A stretch of DNA of 64,000 nucleotides, taken from positions 1,054,001 through 1,118,000 of the forward strand of contig NZ_CP045725.1 of NCBI RefSeq assembly GCF_009646095.1. Reading direction: 5' to 3'. Shown here one piece after another: positions 11,386 through 21,659 of the stretch. How positions within the stretch are numbered: the stretch's first letter is position 1; the number at the start of each line of letters is the position of its first letter. Under the pieces are notes generated by a model. The model saw only the letters and a program-made list of their open reading frames with translations, was not told the DNA's origin and did no database searches. The position numbers were made by a program, and so were the translations under genes. This DNA comes from Raineyella fluvialis. Its GTDB lineage: Bacteria; Actinomycetota; Actinomycetes; Propionibacteriales; Propionibacteriaceae.

Positions 11386-12630
11386 ATGTCGTTATATTTC
11401 GCGCCGGACCAGACCGTGAGCCGCCGGTCGAGCGCCGATGCCTACGGGCGCCGTGTGTTCGCCACCGGTGCACGGCGTCGTACGGCACTGTGGACGGCGC
11501 TGGTCTGGTGGACGATCCTCTGGGCGGCCGTCAGCGCCTACCACGGGCTCTACTCGTGGCACTACTTTCGCACCGGCGGCACGGCCCTGCTCGACCCGAC
11601 GTCGCACGGCGGCCTGCATGTGTTCGCCACCCATCCGGAACTCCAGATGGGTCCGCTGACGCTGGTGGTCGCCGCGCTGCTCGTCGCGGTCGCCGGAGCC
11701 TCCGCGAGTGGCTGGGTCGGCGCCGCCCTGATGCTGGGGCTCGGCATCCTCGACCTGTGGTTCCTCTGGCAGGCCGGAGCCGCCGGGTCGACGAGCGGGC
11801 GGACGACGGGGCGGACCGGCGGCGGGGCACCCGCCGGCCGGGTCGTGGCCGTGGCCGGGGCGATGATGTTGCCCGTCTGGTCGGTCGTCGCGGTGCACTA
11901 CGGGCATCTGGACGACGTCTTGGCGATGAGCCTGGTCTGCGCCGGTCTGCTGCAGGCGACCCGGGGCCGGTCGTGGTCCGCCGTGGTCCTGCTGGCCCTG
12001 GCGACCGCCGCGAAGCCGTGGGCGCTCCCGATGATGCTGATCGCCTGGGGCGAGCGGGAGGGCCGGCTGCGCCGGGCGGTGGTGGGCCTGGTCGCCGTCG
12101 TGCTGCCGTGGCTGGCCTTCGTCATCGCCGATCCGCGCACGCTCACCGTGGGCTCGTTCACCATCACCACCGAGCTCGACTCGGTGCTGCGAGTGCTGGG
12201 CGTGACCTCCCCGACGACCCCGGCATGGGACCGTCCGGCACAGCTGCTGCTCGGCGTCCTCGTCGCCTGGCTGTGTGCCCGGCGCGGTCGGGTCGGCTGG
12301 ATCCCGCTCGCCGTGATGGTGACCCGGCTGCTCCTCGATCCGGGCACCTACCTCTACTACACCAGCAGCCTGGCGCTGGCGGCGGTGGCCGCCGACCTCG
12401 TCGGCCGCCGCACCGGCCGGGTGCCGTGGCTGACGATCGGCGTGACGGCGTGGTTCGTCGTCGACCTGTTCCTCAAGCTGCAGTTGCGTTTCGGCCTCGC
12501 CGGCCGGTACCGATCCGTCGTCCTGCTCGCGCTGGTCGCGCTGGTCTGCGCGGTCACCGCGACGCCTGTCCGCTGGATGGATCGGCTCCGGTCGTCGGAC
12601 CGTACGACCCTGGCCCGCAGGGCGGCCTGA
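11386..12630 (+). CDS. Polytopic membrane protein, GT87-like glycosyltransferase candidate
   Basis: A protein of about 414 residues with some nine to eleven hydrophobic segments. VAVHYGHLDDVLAM after a long hydrophobic helix and ATAAKPWALPMMLIAWGE resemble polyprenyl-phosphate mannosyltransferase-type (GT-C/GT87) proteins, where an Asp in an extracytoplasmic loop and a Lys-Pro pair are typical. The acceptor is unknown. The ATG at 11386 is the likely start; a TTG at 11377 is in frame. It stands alone between divergent leftward groups. Confidence 0.6.
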   Translation: MSLYFAPDQTVSRRSSADAYGRRVFATGARRRTALWTALVWWTILWAAVSAYHGLYSWHYFRTGGTALLDPTSHGGLHVFATHPELQMGPLTLVVAALLVAVAGASASGWVGAALMLGLGILDLWFLWQAGAAGSTSGRTTGRTGGGAPAGRVVAVAGAMMLPVWSVVAVHYGHLDDVLAMSLVCAGLLQATRGRSWSAVVLLALATAAKPWALPMMLIAWGEREGRLRRAVVGLVAVVLPWLAFVIADPRTLTVGSFTITTELDSVLRVLGVTSPTTPAWDRPAQLLLGVLVAWLCARRGRVGWIPLAVMVTRLLLDPGTYLYYTSSLALAAVAADLVGRRTGRVPWLTIGVTAWFVVDLFLKLQLRFGLAGRYRSVVLLALVALVCAVTATPVRWMDRLRSSDRTTLARRAA

Positions 12631-12690
12631 GACCAGAACACCAGGTCGACGACTGTCGGGATGTGAGCGCCGCCGACCCGGCGAAGGGGG

Positions 12691-13773
12691 TCAGTGCGTC
12701 CCGGCGAAGGCGTAGTCGGTGTAGCCGCGGGCGCCGCCGATGTAGAAGGTCGTCATGTCCGGGACGTTCTCGCCCAGAGAGTCGCGCCACCGCTCCACGA
12801 GGTCCGGATTGGCGATGAACGCGCGACCGACGGTGACAGCGTCGGCGAGTCCGTCAGCGACGATGTGCCGCGCCTGTTCGTGATCGGTGACGTTGGAGAA
12901 GCCGCTGTTCAGCAGGAAGGCTCCGCCGTCGTAGTTCTCCCGCAGGTGGCGGACCAGGTCGCCGTCGATGTCCGCGTGCAGCACGGACAGGTAGGCAGTC
13001 CCGAGGCCGCGCAGGCCGTCGAGCAGGGCATCGTACGTGGCGAGCACATCCGTACGGTCGAGTTCGAGGACGCCTTGGATGTTGTGCTCGGGCGAGATGC
13101 GCAGGCCGACGCGCCCGGCGCCGATCGCCGCGGCCACGGCGCGGACGACCTCGACGACGAAGCGCGCACGGTTCCGTGGGGACCCGCCGTACTCGTCGGT
13201 GCGGGTGTTGGACACGGGGCTGAGGAACTCATGCAGCAGATAGCCGTTCGCGCCGTGGAGTTCGACCCCGTCGACCCCGGCATCGACGGCCCGGCGCGCC
13301 GCGGCGACGAACTCGTCGCGCACCCGCGCGAGGTCCTCGGTCGTCAGAGCGTGCGGCACCGGGGCGTCGGCCTTGCCCTCGGGCGTGTGGACCATGACCC
13401 CCGCGGCGACCGCACTGGGGGCTTCCGGCTCCTGACCGCGGGCGACCGCGGGATGGGCCATCCGACCGGCGTGCATGACCTGCATGACCAGGGTGCCGCC
13501 GCGGGCGTGCACGGCGTCGGCGACGCGGCGCCACCCGGCGGCCTGCTCGTCATCGGCGATGCCGGCCGCGCCCATGTAGCCGCGGCTGCGGAAGGAGGGG
13601 AACGTCCCCTCGGTGACGACGAGGCCGGCGGAGGCGCGCTGGGAGTAGTACTCGACCAGCAGGTCGTTCGGGACGCCGTCCTCACCGGCGCGCTGCCGGG
13701 TCATCGCCCCGATCGTCACGCGATTGCGCAGATGCAGGTCTCCGGCGTCGATGGGGTCGAACAGTTCGGTCAC
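12691..13773 (-). CDS. Old-yellow-enzyme family ene-reductase (NADH:flavin oxidoreductase)
   Basis: A 360-residue FMN-dependent (beta/alpha)8 protein of the NemA/OYE class. Diagnostic segments are LRNRVTIGAMTRQRA, LVMQVMHAGRMAHP, DGVELHGANGYLLHEFLSP (His and Asn that bind the substrate carbonyl), NTRTDEYGGSPRNRARF and DAVTVGRAFIANPDL. It reduces activated double bonds, for example in maleimides, enones or nitro compounds. The GTG at 13773 with AGGAC upstream is the start. An XRE-type regulator gene ends 124 bp upstream on the same strand and may control it. Confidence 0.88.
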   Translation of the reverse strand: MTELFDPIDAGDLHLRNRVTIGAMTRQRAGEDGVPNDLLVEYYSQRASAGLVVTEGTFPSFRSRGYMGAAGIADDEQAAGWRRVADAVHARGGTLVMQVMHAGRMAHPAVARGQEPEAPSAVAAGVMVHTPEGKADAPVPHALTTEDLARVRDEFVAAARRAVDAGVDGVELHGANGYLLHEFLSPVSNTRTDEYGGSPRNRARFVVEVVRAVAAAIGAGRVGLRISPEHNIQGVLELDRTDVLATYDALLDGLRGLGTAYLSVLHADIDGDLVRHLRENYDGGAFLLNSGFSNVTDHEQARHIVADGLADAVTVGRAFIANPDLVERWRDSLGENVPDMTTFYIGGARGYTDYAFAGTH

Positions 13774-13897
13774 GGCAGGTCCTCTCGGGTCAACAACGGT
13801 CCGCTGGATCGACGCTGACCCGCCCCTGCTCAACCGCGGGCCGCCGCGGGCTATTCCCGGCGGCGGATCCGGTGCCCACGACGCCGGTCGGTGGTGG

Positions 13898-14773
13898 TCA
13901 ATGGCCGGCCTCCACCACGGCGGTGGCGGCCCACGAGGCGAGCAGTCGCAGCGCGTCCTCCGTCCTCGAACCGGGCTCGGCCGCGTAGATCGTCAAGGTG
14001 AGCCCGGGCTCGGACAGCATGTCGACGCTCTCGTAGGCCAGCTCGAGATCACCCACCACCGGGTGGCGGAACATCTTCGTCCCCGCCCCGTGGAGCCGTA
14101 CGTCATGGCTGCTCCAGCGCTGCCGGAAGGGTTCGCTCAGGGTGGACAGCTCCCCCACCAGGTCCTGCAACTGCCGGTCGTGCGGGGCCCGTCCGGCCTC
14201 GGTACGCAGGATCGAAACGCTGATGTCCGCGGCCGTCTCCCAGTCCGGATAGAAGTCGGACGCTTCCCGGTCGAGGAAGGTGAAGCGGGCGAAGTTCGGC
14301 ACGCCGGCGCTCGTGCGCTCGTACAACGGGGAGTGCATCGCCCTGCCCAACGGGTTCGTCGCCAGCAGGTCCATCCGAGCGTTGCGGACGATGGCCGGAC
14401 CACCCGTGATCGTGTCCAACACCCACTGCAGGCTCGGCGGCGGGGTCCACGGTCGGGCCGTCGAACGACGCGGACGCAGCAGGGCGCTGGTCCCTTCCGC
14501 CGCCTCCGCCAGCAACAGCAGGTGCGCCCGCTCCGCGTCGTCGAGCCGCAGCGCCTGGGCGATCGACTGCAGGACGGACGGGCTCACCCCGCCCAGCCCG
14601 CCGCGTTCAATCCGGGCGTAGTACTCGACGCTCATCCCTGCCAGCGCTGCCACCTCGCTGCGGCGCAACCCGGGCACGCGGCGACGCCCTGCCTCCGGGA
14701 GCCCCACGTCACGGGGCGTCACCTTCGCCCGACGCGACGTCAGGAACTCGCGCACCTCGGCCGAATTGTCCAT
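13898..14773 (-). CDS. XRE-family regulator with MmyB-like ligand-binding domain
   Basis: A 291-residue regulator. The N-terminal helix-turn-helix (residues about 10-80: GLRRSEVAALAGMSVEYYARIERG) is followed by a PAS-like MmyB domain seen as LLATNPLGRAMHSPLY and FRHPVVGDLELAYESVDM. Such proteins often control adjacent efflux or oxidoreductase genes and may bind fatty-acid-like ligands. The ATG at 14773 is divergent from the MFS pump gene with 101 bp between, so shared control is likely. The ene-reductase lies downstream. Confidence 0.87.
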   Translation of the reverse strand: MDNSAEVREFLTSRRAKVTPRDVGLPEAGRRRVPGLRRSEVAALAGMSVEYYARIERGGLGGVSPSVLQSIAQALRLDDAERAHLLLLAEAAEGTSALLRPRRSTARPWTPPPSLQWVLDTITGGPAIVRNARMDLLATNPLGRAMHSPLYERTSAGVPNFARFTFLDREASDFYPDWETAADISVSILRTEAGRAPHDRQLQDLVGELSTLSEPFRQRWSSHDVRLHGAGTKMFRHPVVGDLELAYESVDMLSEPGLTLTIYAAEPGSRTEDALRLLASWAATAVVEAGH

Positions 14774-14874
14774 GCCCCCACGGTACGGGCGAAGGCAGCG
14801 CCGTAGGGATGTCCTGCTGGTACACCCCTTCGCAGGGACTCCCGCACGCATCCGACGGCGGCCAGAGTGGTGGC

Positions 14875-16125
14875 GTGAGCGTACGCGAGATAGCCCGGGA
14901 CGATGCAGCGGAGGAGGCCGACGTCGGCCGCGGGGCACGGCTGACCGGTGGGATGCAGGCGGCCGTCGTGCTGATCGGGGGGATCGCACCGCTGGCCACC
15001 GACCTGTACGTGCCGGGCTTCCCCCGCGTGGCCGCCGACCTGGGCGCCACCGCCACCCAGGTACAGCTCACCCTGACGACGTTCTTCCTCGGCATGGCGC
15101 TGGGTCAGCTTGTCGGCGGCCCTGTCTCCGATCAACGGGGACGGCGCCGCCCGCTTCTCGGGTCGCTGGTGGTCCTGGTGCTGACATCGCTGGCCTGCGC
15201 GGTCGTGCCGTCCGTCACCGCCTTGATGGCGTTGCGGTTCCTGCAGGGGCTCAGCGGCGGCTGGGCCATGGTGATGGCGAGGGCGATGGTGGTGGACCTG
15301 GCGCACGGTGACGCGCTGGTGCGGGCCATCAACCTGATCGCGGGCGTCGGCGGGATCGCCCCGATCGTCGGCCCGCTGCTGGGTGGAGTGATCCTCCAGC
15401 TGGCGTCGTGGCGCGCATCGTTCCTTGTCGTCGCAGGATTGGCGGCGACGATGGCAGCTGCGGTGACGCTCGTCGTTCCGGAGACCCTCCCGCCCGATCG
15501 TCGGCACAGCGGGGAAATGCGGGAGCTGGCCCACGCCGCCCGCGACGTGCTGGGCCAGCGGAGGTTCGTGGCGTACGCGGTGGTGGTCGCGTTCTCGATG
15601 GGCGTGACCTTCGCGTACGTGGCGACCTCGGCCTTCATCCTGCAGTCGATGAACGGCTTGTCCCCGATGCTCTACTCGGTCGCCTTTGCGGCCAATGCCG
15701 TCGGGCTCGCCGTGGCCACCCTGCTGGCGGGACGGCTGGCCGGACGTGTCCGCACCCGGTCGGTGATCGGGGTGGGATTGGCCCTCACCGGCGTCGTCGG
15801 ACTGGTGCTGCTGGCCGCCGCGATCTCATGGGGGATGCCGCTGTGGGTCGCACTGATCGGATTCTTCACGTTGATGAGCGCCCAGGGACTGGTCGGCGCG
15901 AACGCCGGCGCACTGGCGTCCCTCGAGGTGCCCGACCATCCCGGCACCGGCTCGGCGGTGCTGGGCTTCCTGCAGTGGTGCATGGCGGGGGTCATCGCCC
16001 CGCTGGCCGGCCTCGGCGGCGACCGTACGGCCGTCCCCATGGCGGTGATCATCATCGTGCTGACCACCGGGTCCCTCACCGCGATGGCCCTGACCGTGCG
16101 GCGCACCCCACGACTGAACACCTGA
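14875..16125 (+). CDS. MFS drug efflux transporter (Bcr/CflA type)
   Basis: A protein of about 416 residues with twelve predicted membrane segments. Marks of the Bcr/CflA group are PLATDLYVPGFPRVAADLGAT near the N-terminus, GQLVGGPVSDQRGRR between helices 2 and 3, and RFLQGLSGGWAMVMARAMV in helix 4/5. It likely exports small molecules using the proton gradient. The GTG at 14875 is the likely start. It is divergent from the XRE regulator and followed 60 bp later by an alcohol dehydrogenase. Confidence 0.85.
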   Translation: MSVREIARDDAAEEADVGRGARLTGGMQAAVVLIGGIAPLATDLYVPGFPRVAADLGATATQVQLTLTTFFLGMALGQLVGGPVSDQRGRRRPLLGSLVVLVLTSLACAVVPSVTALMALRFLQGLSGGWAMVMARAMVVDLAHGDALVRAINLIAGVGGIAPIVGPLLGGVILQLASWRASFLVVAGLAATMAAAVTLVVPETLPPDRRHSGEMRELAHAARDVLGQRRFVAYAVVVAFSMGVTFAYVATSAFILQSMNGLSPMLYSVAFAANAVGLAVATLLAGRLAGRVRTRSVIGVGLALTGVVGLVLLAAAISWGMPLWVALIGFFTLMSAQGLVGANAGALASLEVPDHPGTGSAVLGFLQWCMAGVIAPLAGLGGDRTAVPMAVIIIVLTTGSLTAMALTVRRTPRLNT

Positions 16126-16185
16126 AAGACCGAGACCCAGCAGAGAAGACCCAATGACTCACACCCCAACGAAAGGCAACCACCC

Positions 16186-17207
16186 ATGCGTGCAGTGAAG
16201 TTGTACGGAAGCCATGACGTGCGCGTCGAGGACGTGCCGATGCCCACGATCCGCGAGGATGGCGATGCGATCATCAAGCTCGCTGCCGCCTGCGTGTGCG
16301 GCTCGGACCTGTGGGCCTACCGAGGCATCGACCCCATCACGGACCCGATCACGGTCGGCCACGAGTACTGCGGCACGGTCGTCGAGGTCGGCCCGAGCGT
16401 ACGCAACGTGCAGGTGGGCGACTTCGTCGTCGGCTCGTTCTTCGCCTCCGACGGCACCTGCGAGATCTGCCGGTCGGGCTATCCCAGCGGCTGCGTCGAC
16501 CGGCGCGGTATGGGCGGTGAGAACTGCCAGGCCGAGTACGTCCGCGTCCCGCTGGCCGACGGCACCCTGGTCGCCACCCCTGGCCAGCCCGAGCCCGATC
16601 TCATCCCCAGCCTGCTGGCGGCATCCGACGTCCTGGGCACCGGCTGGTTCGCCGCCAAGGCAGCCGAGGTCGGCCCGGGCAAGACCGTCGCCGTGATCGG
16701 GGACGGAGCCGTCGGCCTCCTCGCGGTCATGGCCGCTCAGCAGCTCGGCGCCGAGCGGATCATCGCGATGAGCCGCCACGCCGACCGGCAGAAGCTGGCC
16801 CTCGAGTTCGGCGCCACCGACATCGTCACTGAGCGTGGGGACGAGGGCGTGGCCAGGATCAAGGAGATGACCGGCGGGCTCGGCGTGCACAGCGCGCTCG
16901 AGGCGGTCGGCACCCAGGAGTCGATGATGCAGGCGATCCGGTCCACCCGGCGCGGCGGTCATGTCGGCTACGTCGGCGTCTCCCACGACGTCACTCTGCC
17001 GGGACTGGAGCTGTTCTTCAGCCACGTCCACCTGCACGGGGCCCGGCGCCCGTCCGCGCTTACCTGCCGGACCTGATCGATCGGATCATGACGCGCCGGA
17101 TCGACCCCGGCCGTGTCTTCGACCTCGAGCTGCCCTTCGACCGAGCGGCCGAAGCGTACGCCGCAATGGACGAACGTCGCGCCATCAAGGCGCTCCTGCG
17201 GTTCTGA
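16186..17207 (+). CDS. Zinc-dependent alcohol dehydrogenase, frameshifted as sequenced
   Basis: A medium-chain dehydrogenase of about 340 residues once one base is restored. The catalytic zinc ligands are in CVCGSDLWAYRG and GHEYCGTVVEVG. The structural-zinc cysteines are in ASDGTCEICRSGYPSGC. The NAD(P)-binding motif is VAVIGDGAVGLLAV. The frame breaks at the G4 run 17038-17041; one extra G continues through PVRAYLPDLIDRIMTRRIDPG to ALLRF and a TGA at 17205-17207. It follows the MFS pump gene and its stop overlaps the ATG of the lipoprotein gene. Confidence 0.82.
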
Positions 17208-17812
17208 TGTCGCGGGTCCTGAGCCGAGGTCAGCGTCCGGCTGGGGGTACGGGGCACCTGCGAAACGCGGTGCATCGACGTGGACTCACGGTGGTCCTGC
17301 TGGCAGCTGCCCTGCTGCCGGCAGGATGCGCCGGTGGGGCGCGGGGAACGGCCGCATCGGTCTCCCCTGCCGTATCGGTCTCCCCGGTCGCGACCTCCCC
17401 ATCCGCCCAAGCGAGCCAGGAGGAAGCGAGCATGGCGCCCACCGAGCACGGCCGGACAACCCGAATCCGGGTGCGCGCAGAGGGCGTGGTGCTGCTCGGG
17501 CGTCTGGACGACAACCCCGCGGCGCGGGCGCTGGTCGAACAGCTCCCCGTCACCCTGACCTTCCGGCATTTCAACGCAGCGGAACTGATCTCCCCACTCC
17601 ACAGGCCCCTGCCGATGGCCGGCATGCCGGCAGGCGCCGACCCGTCGCCGCAGGACATCGGCTACTACGCCCCCTCGCGTGACCTGGTGTTCTACTACGG
17701 CGACGTCGGGTTCTGGAACGGCATTGCCATTCTCGGGAGCTTCGAGAGCGACCTTGCCGCGCTCGCGCACCACGACGGCGACGTCACCGCCACCGTCGAA
17801 CTGATGCAGTGA
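17207..17812 (+). CDS. Lipoprotein with cyclophilin-like fold domain
   Basis: A 201-residue protein. The N-terminal hydrophobic stretch GLTVVLLAAALLPAGCAGG ends in a lipobox (LPAGC), so the mature protein should be anchored outside the membrane. A Ser/Pro/Val-rich linker follows. The C-terminal 120 residues (RIRVRAEGVVLLGRL, LPVTLTFRHFNAAELI, DIGYYAPSRDLVFYYGDVGFWNGIAILG) match the cyclophilin-like fold family seen in small actinobacterial proteins. The function is unknown. Its ATG overlaps the dehydrogenase stop (TGATG), suggesting coupling. Confidence 0.72.
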   Translation: MSRVLSRGQRPAGGTGHLRNAVHRRGLTVVLLAAALLPAGCAGGARGTAASVSPAVSVSPVATSPSAQASQEEASMAPTEHGRTTRIRVRAEGVVLLGRLDDNPAARALVEQLPVTLTFRHFNAAELISPLHRPLPMAGMPAGADPSPQDIGYYAPSRDLVFYYGDVGFWNGIAILGSFESDLAALAHHDGDVTATVELMQ

Positions 17813-17934
17813 GGGCTGAGCACACGGCGCTCGGCCACGTGGGGGGCCAGCCTCGGCTCCCGGGTGGCCGAGACCGCCCGGACCTGGATCGCCGGTCGCG
17901 CAGGTTCCTTCGGCAAGGAGCTGGGACCCCGGGC

Positions 17935-19494
17935 TCAACCGGCCTGCGGCACCAACTCCCGCAGCAGCTTCTCCACCGATCCCCGGCACCCCCCACAGCC
18001 TGACCCGGCCCGGGTCGTCGTACGGACCTCCTCGACAGTGGAGCAGCCGCCGCTGATCGCCTCGCTGATCGTGCCGGCCGCCACCCCCGCGCAGCGGCAG
18101 ACCGTCGAGGCGGGCGTGAGCTCCTCCTCCCCGCCGTCGGCACCGTCCAGGCGCAGCAGCACCGACAGGTCGACCGGGGCAGGCCGGCCGGAGGCGTGCA
18201 GCAGGGCGAGTTCGGCGCCAGCTCGAGGCATCCCGAGGCTGATCCAGCCCACCACGACGCCGTCGCGCACGACCGACTTCACCAGCTTCCCGCGGGCCCC
18301 GTCGACCCACAGGGCGACGCCCTGGCCGGCCGGCTGCGGCTGCCAGGGTTCGCCGGCCAGCAGACCGCCCGCGCCGAAGTCGAGCCGGCGGGCCTTCAGC
18401 CGGATGCTGTCGACGTCCTCCTCGACCAGCGGTTCGAGTGGACCCGGGTCGTTCCGGAGCGCCGCGAGGAGGCGGCGGGCGAGCCACTCGGCCTGGCGCC
18501 AGCCGGGGCCCACCAGGCCCATCGGCCCTCGGCCCACGCGCGCCGGGCAGACCGGGCAGGAGGGGTCGTCGCAGAGCACCTCGGCACAGTCGCCGAGGGC
18601 GAAGACCCGTGCCTCGGGATCGGCCTCCAGTTCGTGGTCGACGACGATGCCGCGGGCCACCCGCAGCCCCGCCCCCTCGGCGATCCGGGTCCTCGGCGTG
18701 ACGCCACAGGACAGCACGAGGACGTCGCCTTCGACCGTACGACCGTCGGCGAGCCGCAGCGCACGGAAGGCGCCGGTCGCGTCGCGGAGCACCTCCTTGG
18801 CCACCGCGTCGGTGACCACCTCGACCCCGTGGCGGGCCAGCACGCCGTTGAGCATCGCGCCGGCGATGGCGTCGGTCGAGCGGGTGAGCAGCCACGGCCG
18901 GTGGTGCACGACGGTGACGGGGCAGCCCTCCTCATGCGCGGCCAGGGCCACCTCCACCCCGAGCACCCCGCCGCCGAGCACGACGACCCGGCCGCGACGC
19001 GCGACGGCCTCGCGCAGGTCGGCGGCGTCCTCGGGGGTCCGCAGGACGGTCACCCCGGGCGGCAACAGCGCGGCGGCACCGGGATCGGGGTTGATGCCGC
19101 GGAGCACCGGGAGGTTGGGCCGGGCACCGACGGCCAGCACGACGAGGTCGTAGTCGAGCGTCGCCGGGGTCCGGGTGACGGTGTCGACGACGTGCGCCTG
19201 CCGGGCGGAGCGGTCCAGCCAGGTCACCTCGGTGCCCGTGAGCACCTCGACGCCGCGGGAGGTCCAGTCCTCGAGGTCGAGAAGGGCCAGTCCGTCCTCG
19301 TCGAGGCGGCCGACGCCGTACTCGCCGACGAGCACCCGGTTGTAGCCCACACGGCTCTCGGCGCCGACCACGGTCAGGCGCAGGTCGCCGCTGGCGACGG
19401 CGGGCAGCAGTTCGTCGACCAGGCGAACGGCGACCGGGCCGAAGCCGATCACCAGCAGGTGGTCGCCGCGGCGGGGTTCGTACTTCTGGATCAT
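17935..19494 (-). CDS. FAD-dependent reductase subunit of assimilatory nitrate reductase (NasC-like)
   Basis: A 519-residue flavoprotein. The first FAD-binding site is near LLVIGFGPVAVRLVDELL; the second nucleotide-binding site is VVVLGGGVLGVEVALAAHEEG; FALGDCAE is the typical FAD-binding end motif. The C-terminus is a BFD-like [2Fe-2S] domain with Cys pairs in VCRCAGV and GSGCGGCRG. It probably passes NAD(P)H electrons to the molybdenum subunit encoded next to it. The ATG at 19494 overlaps the nasA stop by four bases (ATGA), so the long N-terminal ORF extension is not used. It is the last gene of the leftward nitrate operon. Confidence 0.8.
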   Translation of the reverse strand: MIQKYEPRRGDHLLVIGFGPVAVRLVDELLPAVASGDLRLTVVGAESRVGYNRVLVGEYGVGRLDEDGLALLDLEDWTSRGVEVLTGTEVTWLDRSARQAHVVDTVTRTPATLDYDLVVLAVGARPNLPVLRGINPDPGAAALLPPGVTVLRTPEDAADLREAVARRGRVVVLGGGVLGVEVALAAHEEGCPVTVVHHRPWLLTRSTDAIAGAMLNGVLARHGVEVVTDAVAKEVLRDATGAFRALRLADGRTVEGDVLVLSCGVTPRTRIAEGAGLRVARGIVVDHELEADPEARVFALGDCAEVLCDDPSCPVCPARVGRGPMGLVGPGWRQAEWLARRLLAALRNDPGPLEPLVEEDVDSIRLKARRLDFGAGGLLAGEPWQPQPAGQGVALWVDGARGKLVKSVVRDGVVVGWISLGMPRAGAELALLHASGRPAPVDLSVLLRLDGADGGEEELTPASTVCRCAGVAAGTISEAISGGCSTVEEVRTTTRAGSGCGGCRGSVEKLLRELVPQAG

Positions 19495-21648
19495 CGGGGG
19501 TCCTTCCGGGACGACGGGACCCGTCCGGGACGCTCGGCCGCAGCGACCCGTACGGACACCGGGGTGGCCTTGAAGTCGGGCATCCCGGAGACGGGGTCGG
19601 TGCGCGATTCGACGACCCTGTTGACGGCGAGGGGGCCGGCGAAGTGGAACGGGACGAAGACGGTGTCGGGGCGGATGGTGGTGGACAGGACGGCGCGGGC
19701 GAGGGCGCACCCGGTGGTGGACCGCACCTCGGTGAGGTCTCCGTCGGCGATGCCCCAGCGCTGGGCGGTGTCCGGGTGGATCTCCAGTCGGGGCTCAGGG
19801 ACGGCCGCGGCCAACGACGCGACCCGGCGAGTCTGGTTGCCGGACTGGTAATGCTCCAGCGTGCGGCCGGTCGTCAGCACCAGGGGGCGGCGCTGCGCCC
19901 CGGCGATCTGGCGGGACGGACAGGGACGAGGCGCGCCCGGCCGTCGGGGTGACCGAAGCGGTCACGGAAGACGCGGGGAGTGCCGTCGGGCCGGCTGCCC
20001 GGGGCGGGCCAGTGGTGGGCCGCGTCCTCCGCGTCGAGCAGGGCGTGGGAGAGCCCGGAGTAGTCCGCCCGGCCCCCGCCGAGGCTCGGGCGAGCTCGTC
20101 GAACACCTCCGCCGGGTCGGTCGACCACGTGCCCGGGGCGCCGAGTCGTGCGGCGAGGTCGGTGATGATCCGCAGTTCCCCGCGGACGCCGGGGGGAGGG
20201 TCGACCGCCCGGCGGCGCCGCAGCACGCGGCCCTCGAGGTTGGTCATCGTCCCCTCCTCCTCGGCCCACTGCGGCACCGGCAGCACCAGGTCGGCGTGCC
20301 TGGCGGTCTCGGAGAGGAAGAAGTCGGCGACGACAAGAAAGTCGAGCCGGTCGAGGGCCTGCGCGACGCCACCGGCGTCGGGGGCGCTGACGACCACATT
20401 GGCGCCGTTCACCCACAGGCAGCGGACGCCGCCCTCGCGGCCCAACCCCGCGAGCAACTCGACCGCAGGGAGGCCGGGGCCGGGGAGGGACGCGGGGTCG
20501 ACACCCCACACCGCCGCCACCGCGGCGCGGTGCGCCGGGTCGGTGATCGAGCGGTAGCCGGGCAACTGGTCGGCCTTCTGGCCGTGTTCGCGGGCGCCCT
20601 GTCCGTTGCCCTGACCGGTGAGGGTGCCGTAGCCGGAGCCCTCTCCGCCGGGTAGCCCGAGCAGCAGGGCGAGGTTGATCGCGGCGGTGGCGGTGTCGGT
20701 GCCGTCGGCGTGTTGTTCGACGCCGCGGCCGGTGAGGACGTACGTCCCGCGGGGCCGGGCGGCGAGCCGGCGGGCGACCTCGCGGATCCGGTGGGCGGGG
20801 ACGCCGGTGACGGTCTCGGCCCGCTCCGGCCACCAGGCGTTCAGTGTCGGGCGGAGCCGATCGAGCCCGACCGTACGCTCCGCGAGGTAGGCGTGGTCGA
20901 CCAGGTCCTCGGCCACCACGACGTGCGCCAGGGCCAGCAGCAGGACGAGGTCGGTGCCCGGCGTGGGCTGCAGGTGCACCCCGCCCCCGTCGCCGGTCAG
21001 CGCGGCGGTCGCCGAGCGGCGAGGATCGATCACCAGCAGGCCCCCGGCGGCGCGGGCCGCGGCGAGGTGCTGGACGAAGGGCGGCATCGTGTCGGCCGGG
21101 TTGGAGCCGATCAGCAGCACGGTGTGGGCGTCGTCGAGGTCGGTGACCGGGAACGGCAGGCCGCGATCCAGGCCGAAGGAGCGGTTGCCGGCCGCCGCCG
21201 CGGACGACATGCAGAACCTGCCGTTGTAGTCGATCCGCGACGACCCCAGCGCGATCCGGACGAACTTGCCGAGTTGGTAGGCCTTCTCGTTGGTCAGGGA
21301 GGCGCCGCCGAACACGCCGACGGCATCCGGACCGTACGTCGCCTGCGCTCGCCGGATCGCGGCCACCCACCGGTCGTACGCCTCGTCCCAGCTGACCGGC
21401 TCGAAGCTTCCGTCGGCCCGCCGTGCCAGCGGCGTGGTGAGCCGGTCGGGGTGGTCGAGGAGTTCCGCGGCGGTCCAGCCCTTGCGACACAGGCCGCCGC
21501 GGTTGGTGGGGAACTCACGCGGTACCACGGTCAGCATCGGCGTCCCTGTGGGGGCCGTCGCCGCGGTGTCCGCACCGACGAGGCTCATCGCGCACTGCAG
21601 CGCACAGTAAGGACAGTGGGTCGAGGTCCGGGTCGTGGCGCGCTCCAT
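19491..21648 (-). CDS. nasA: Assimilatory nitrate reductase, molybdopterin catalytic subunit, two frameshifts as sequenced
   Basis: Three ORF pieces make a protein of about 719 residues. The N-terminal [4Fe-4S] site is THCPYCALQC with a later LCRKG. Molybdopterin-binding segments are VGVFGGASLTNEKAYQLGKF, YNGRFCMSS, VLLIGSNPADTMPPF and GYGTLTGQGNGQGAREHGQKADQLPGYR (positions roughly 340-370). The C-terminal domain has LTTGRTLEHYQSGNQTRRV and FVPFHFAGPLAVN. The breaks are at the C5 run 20073-20077 and the G3 run 19913-19915; each is repaired by one base. It reduces nitrate to nitrite in the cytoplasm. It lies 11 bp after narK and overlaps the flavoprotein gene. Confidence 0.85.
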
Positions 21649-21659
21649 GGGGTGCCCCG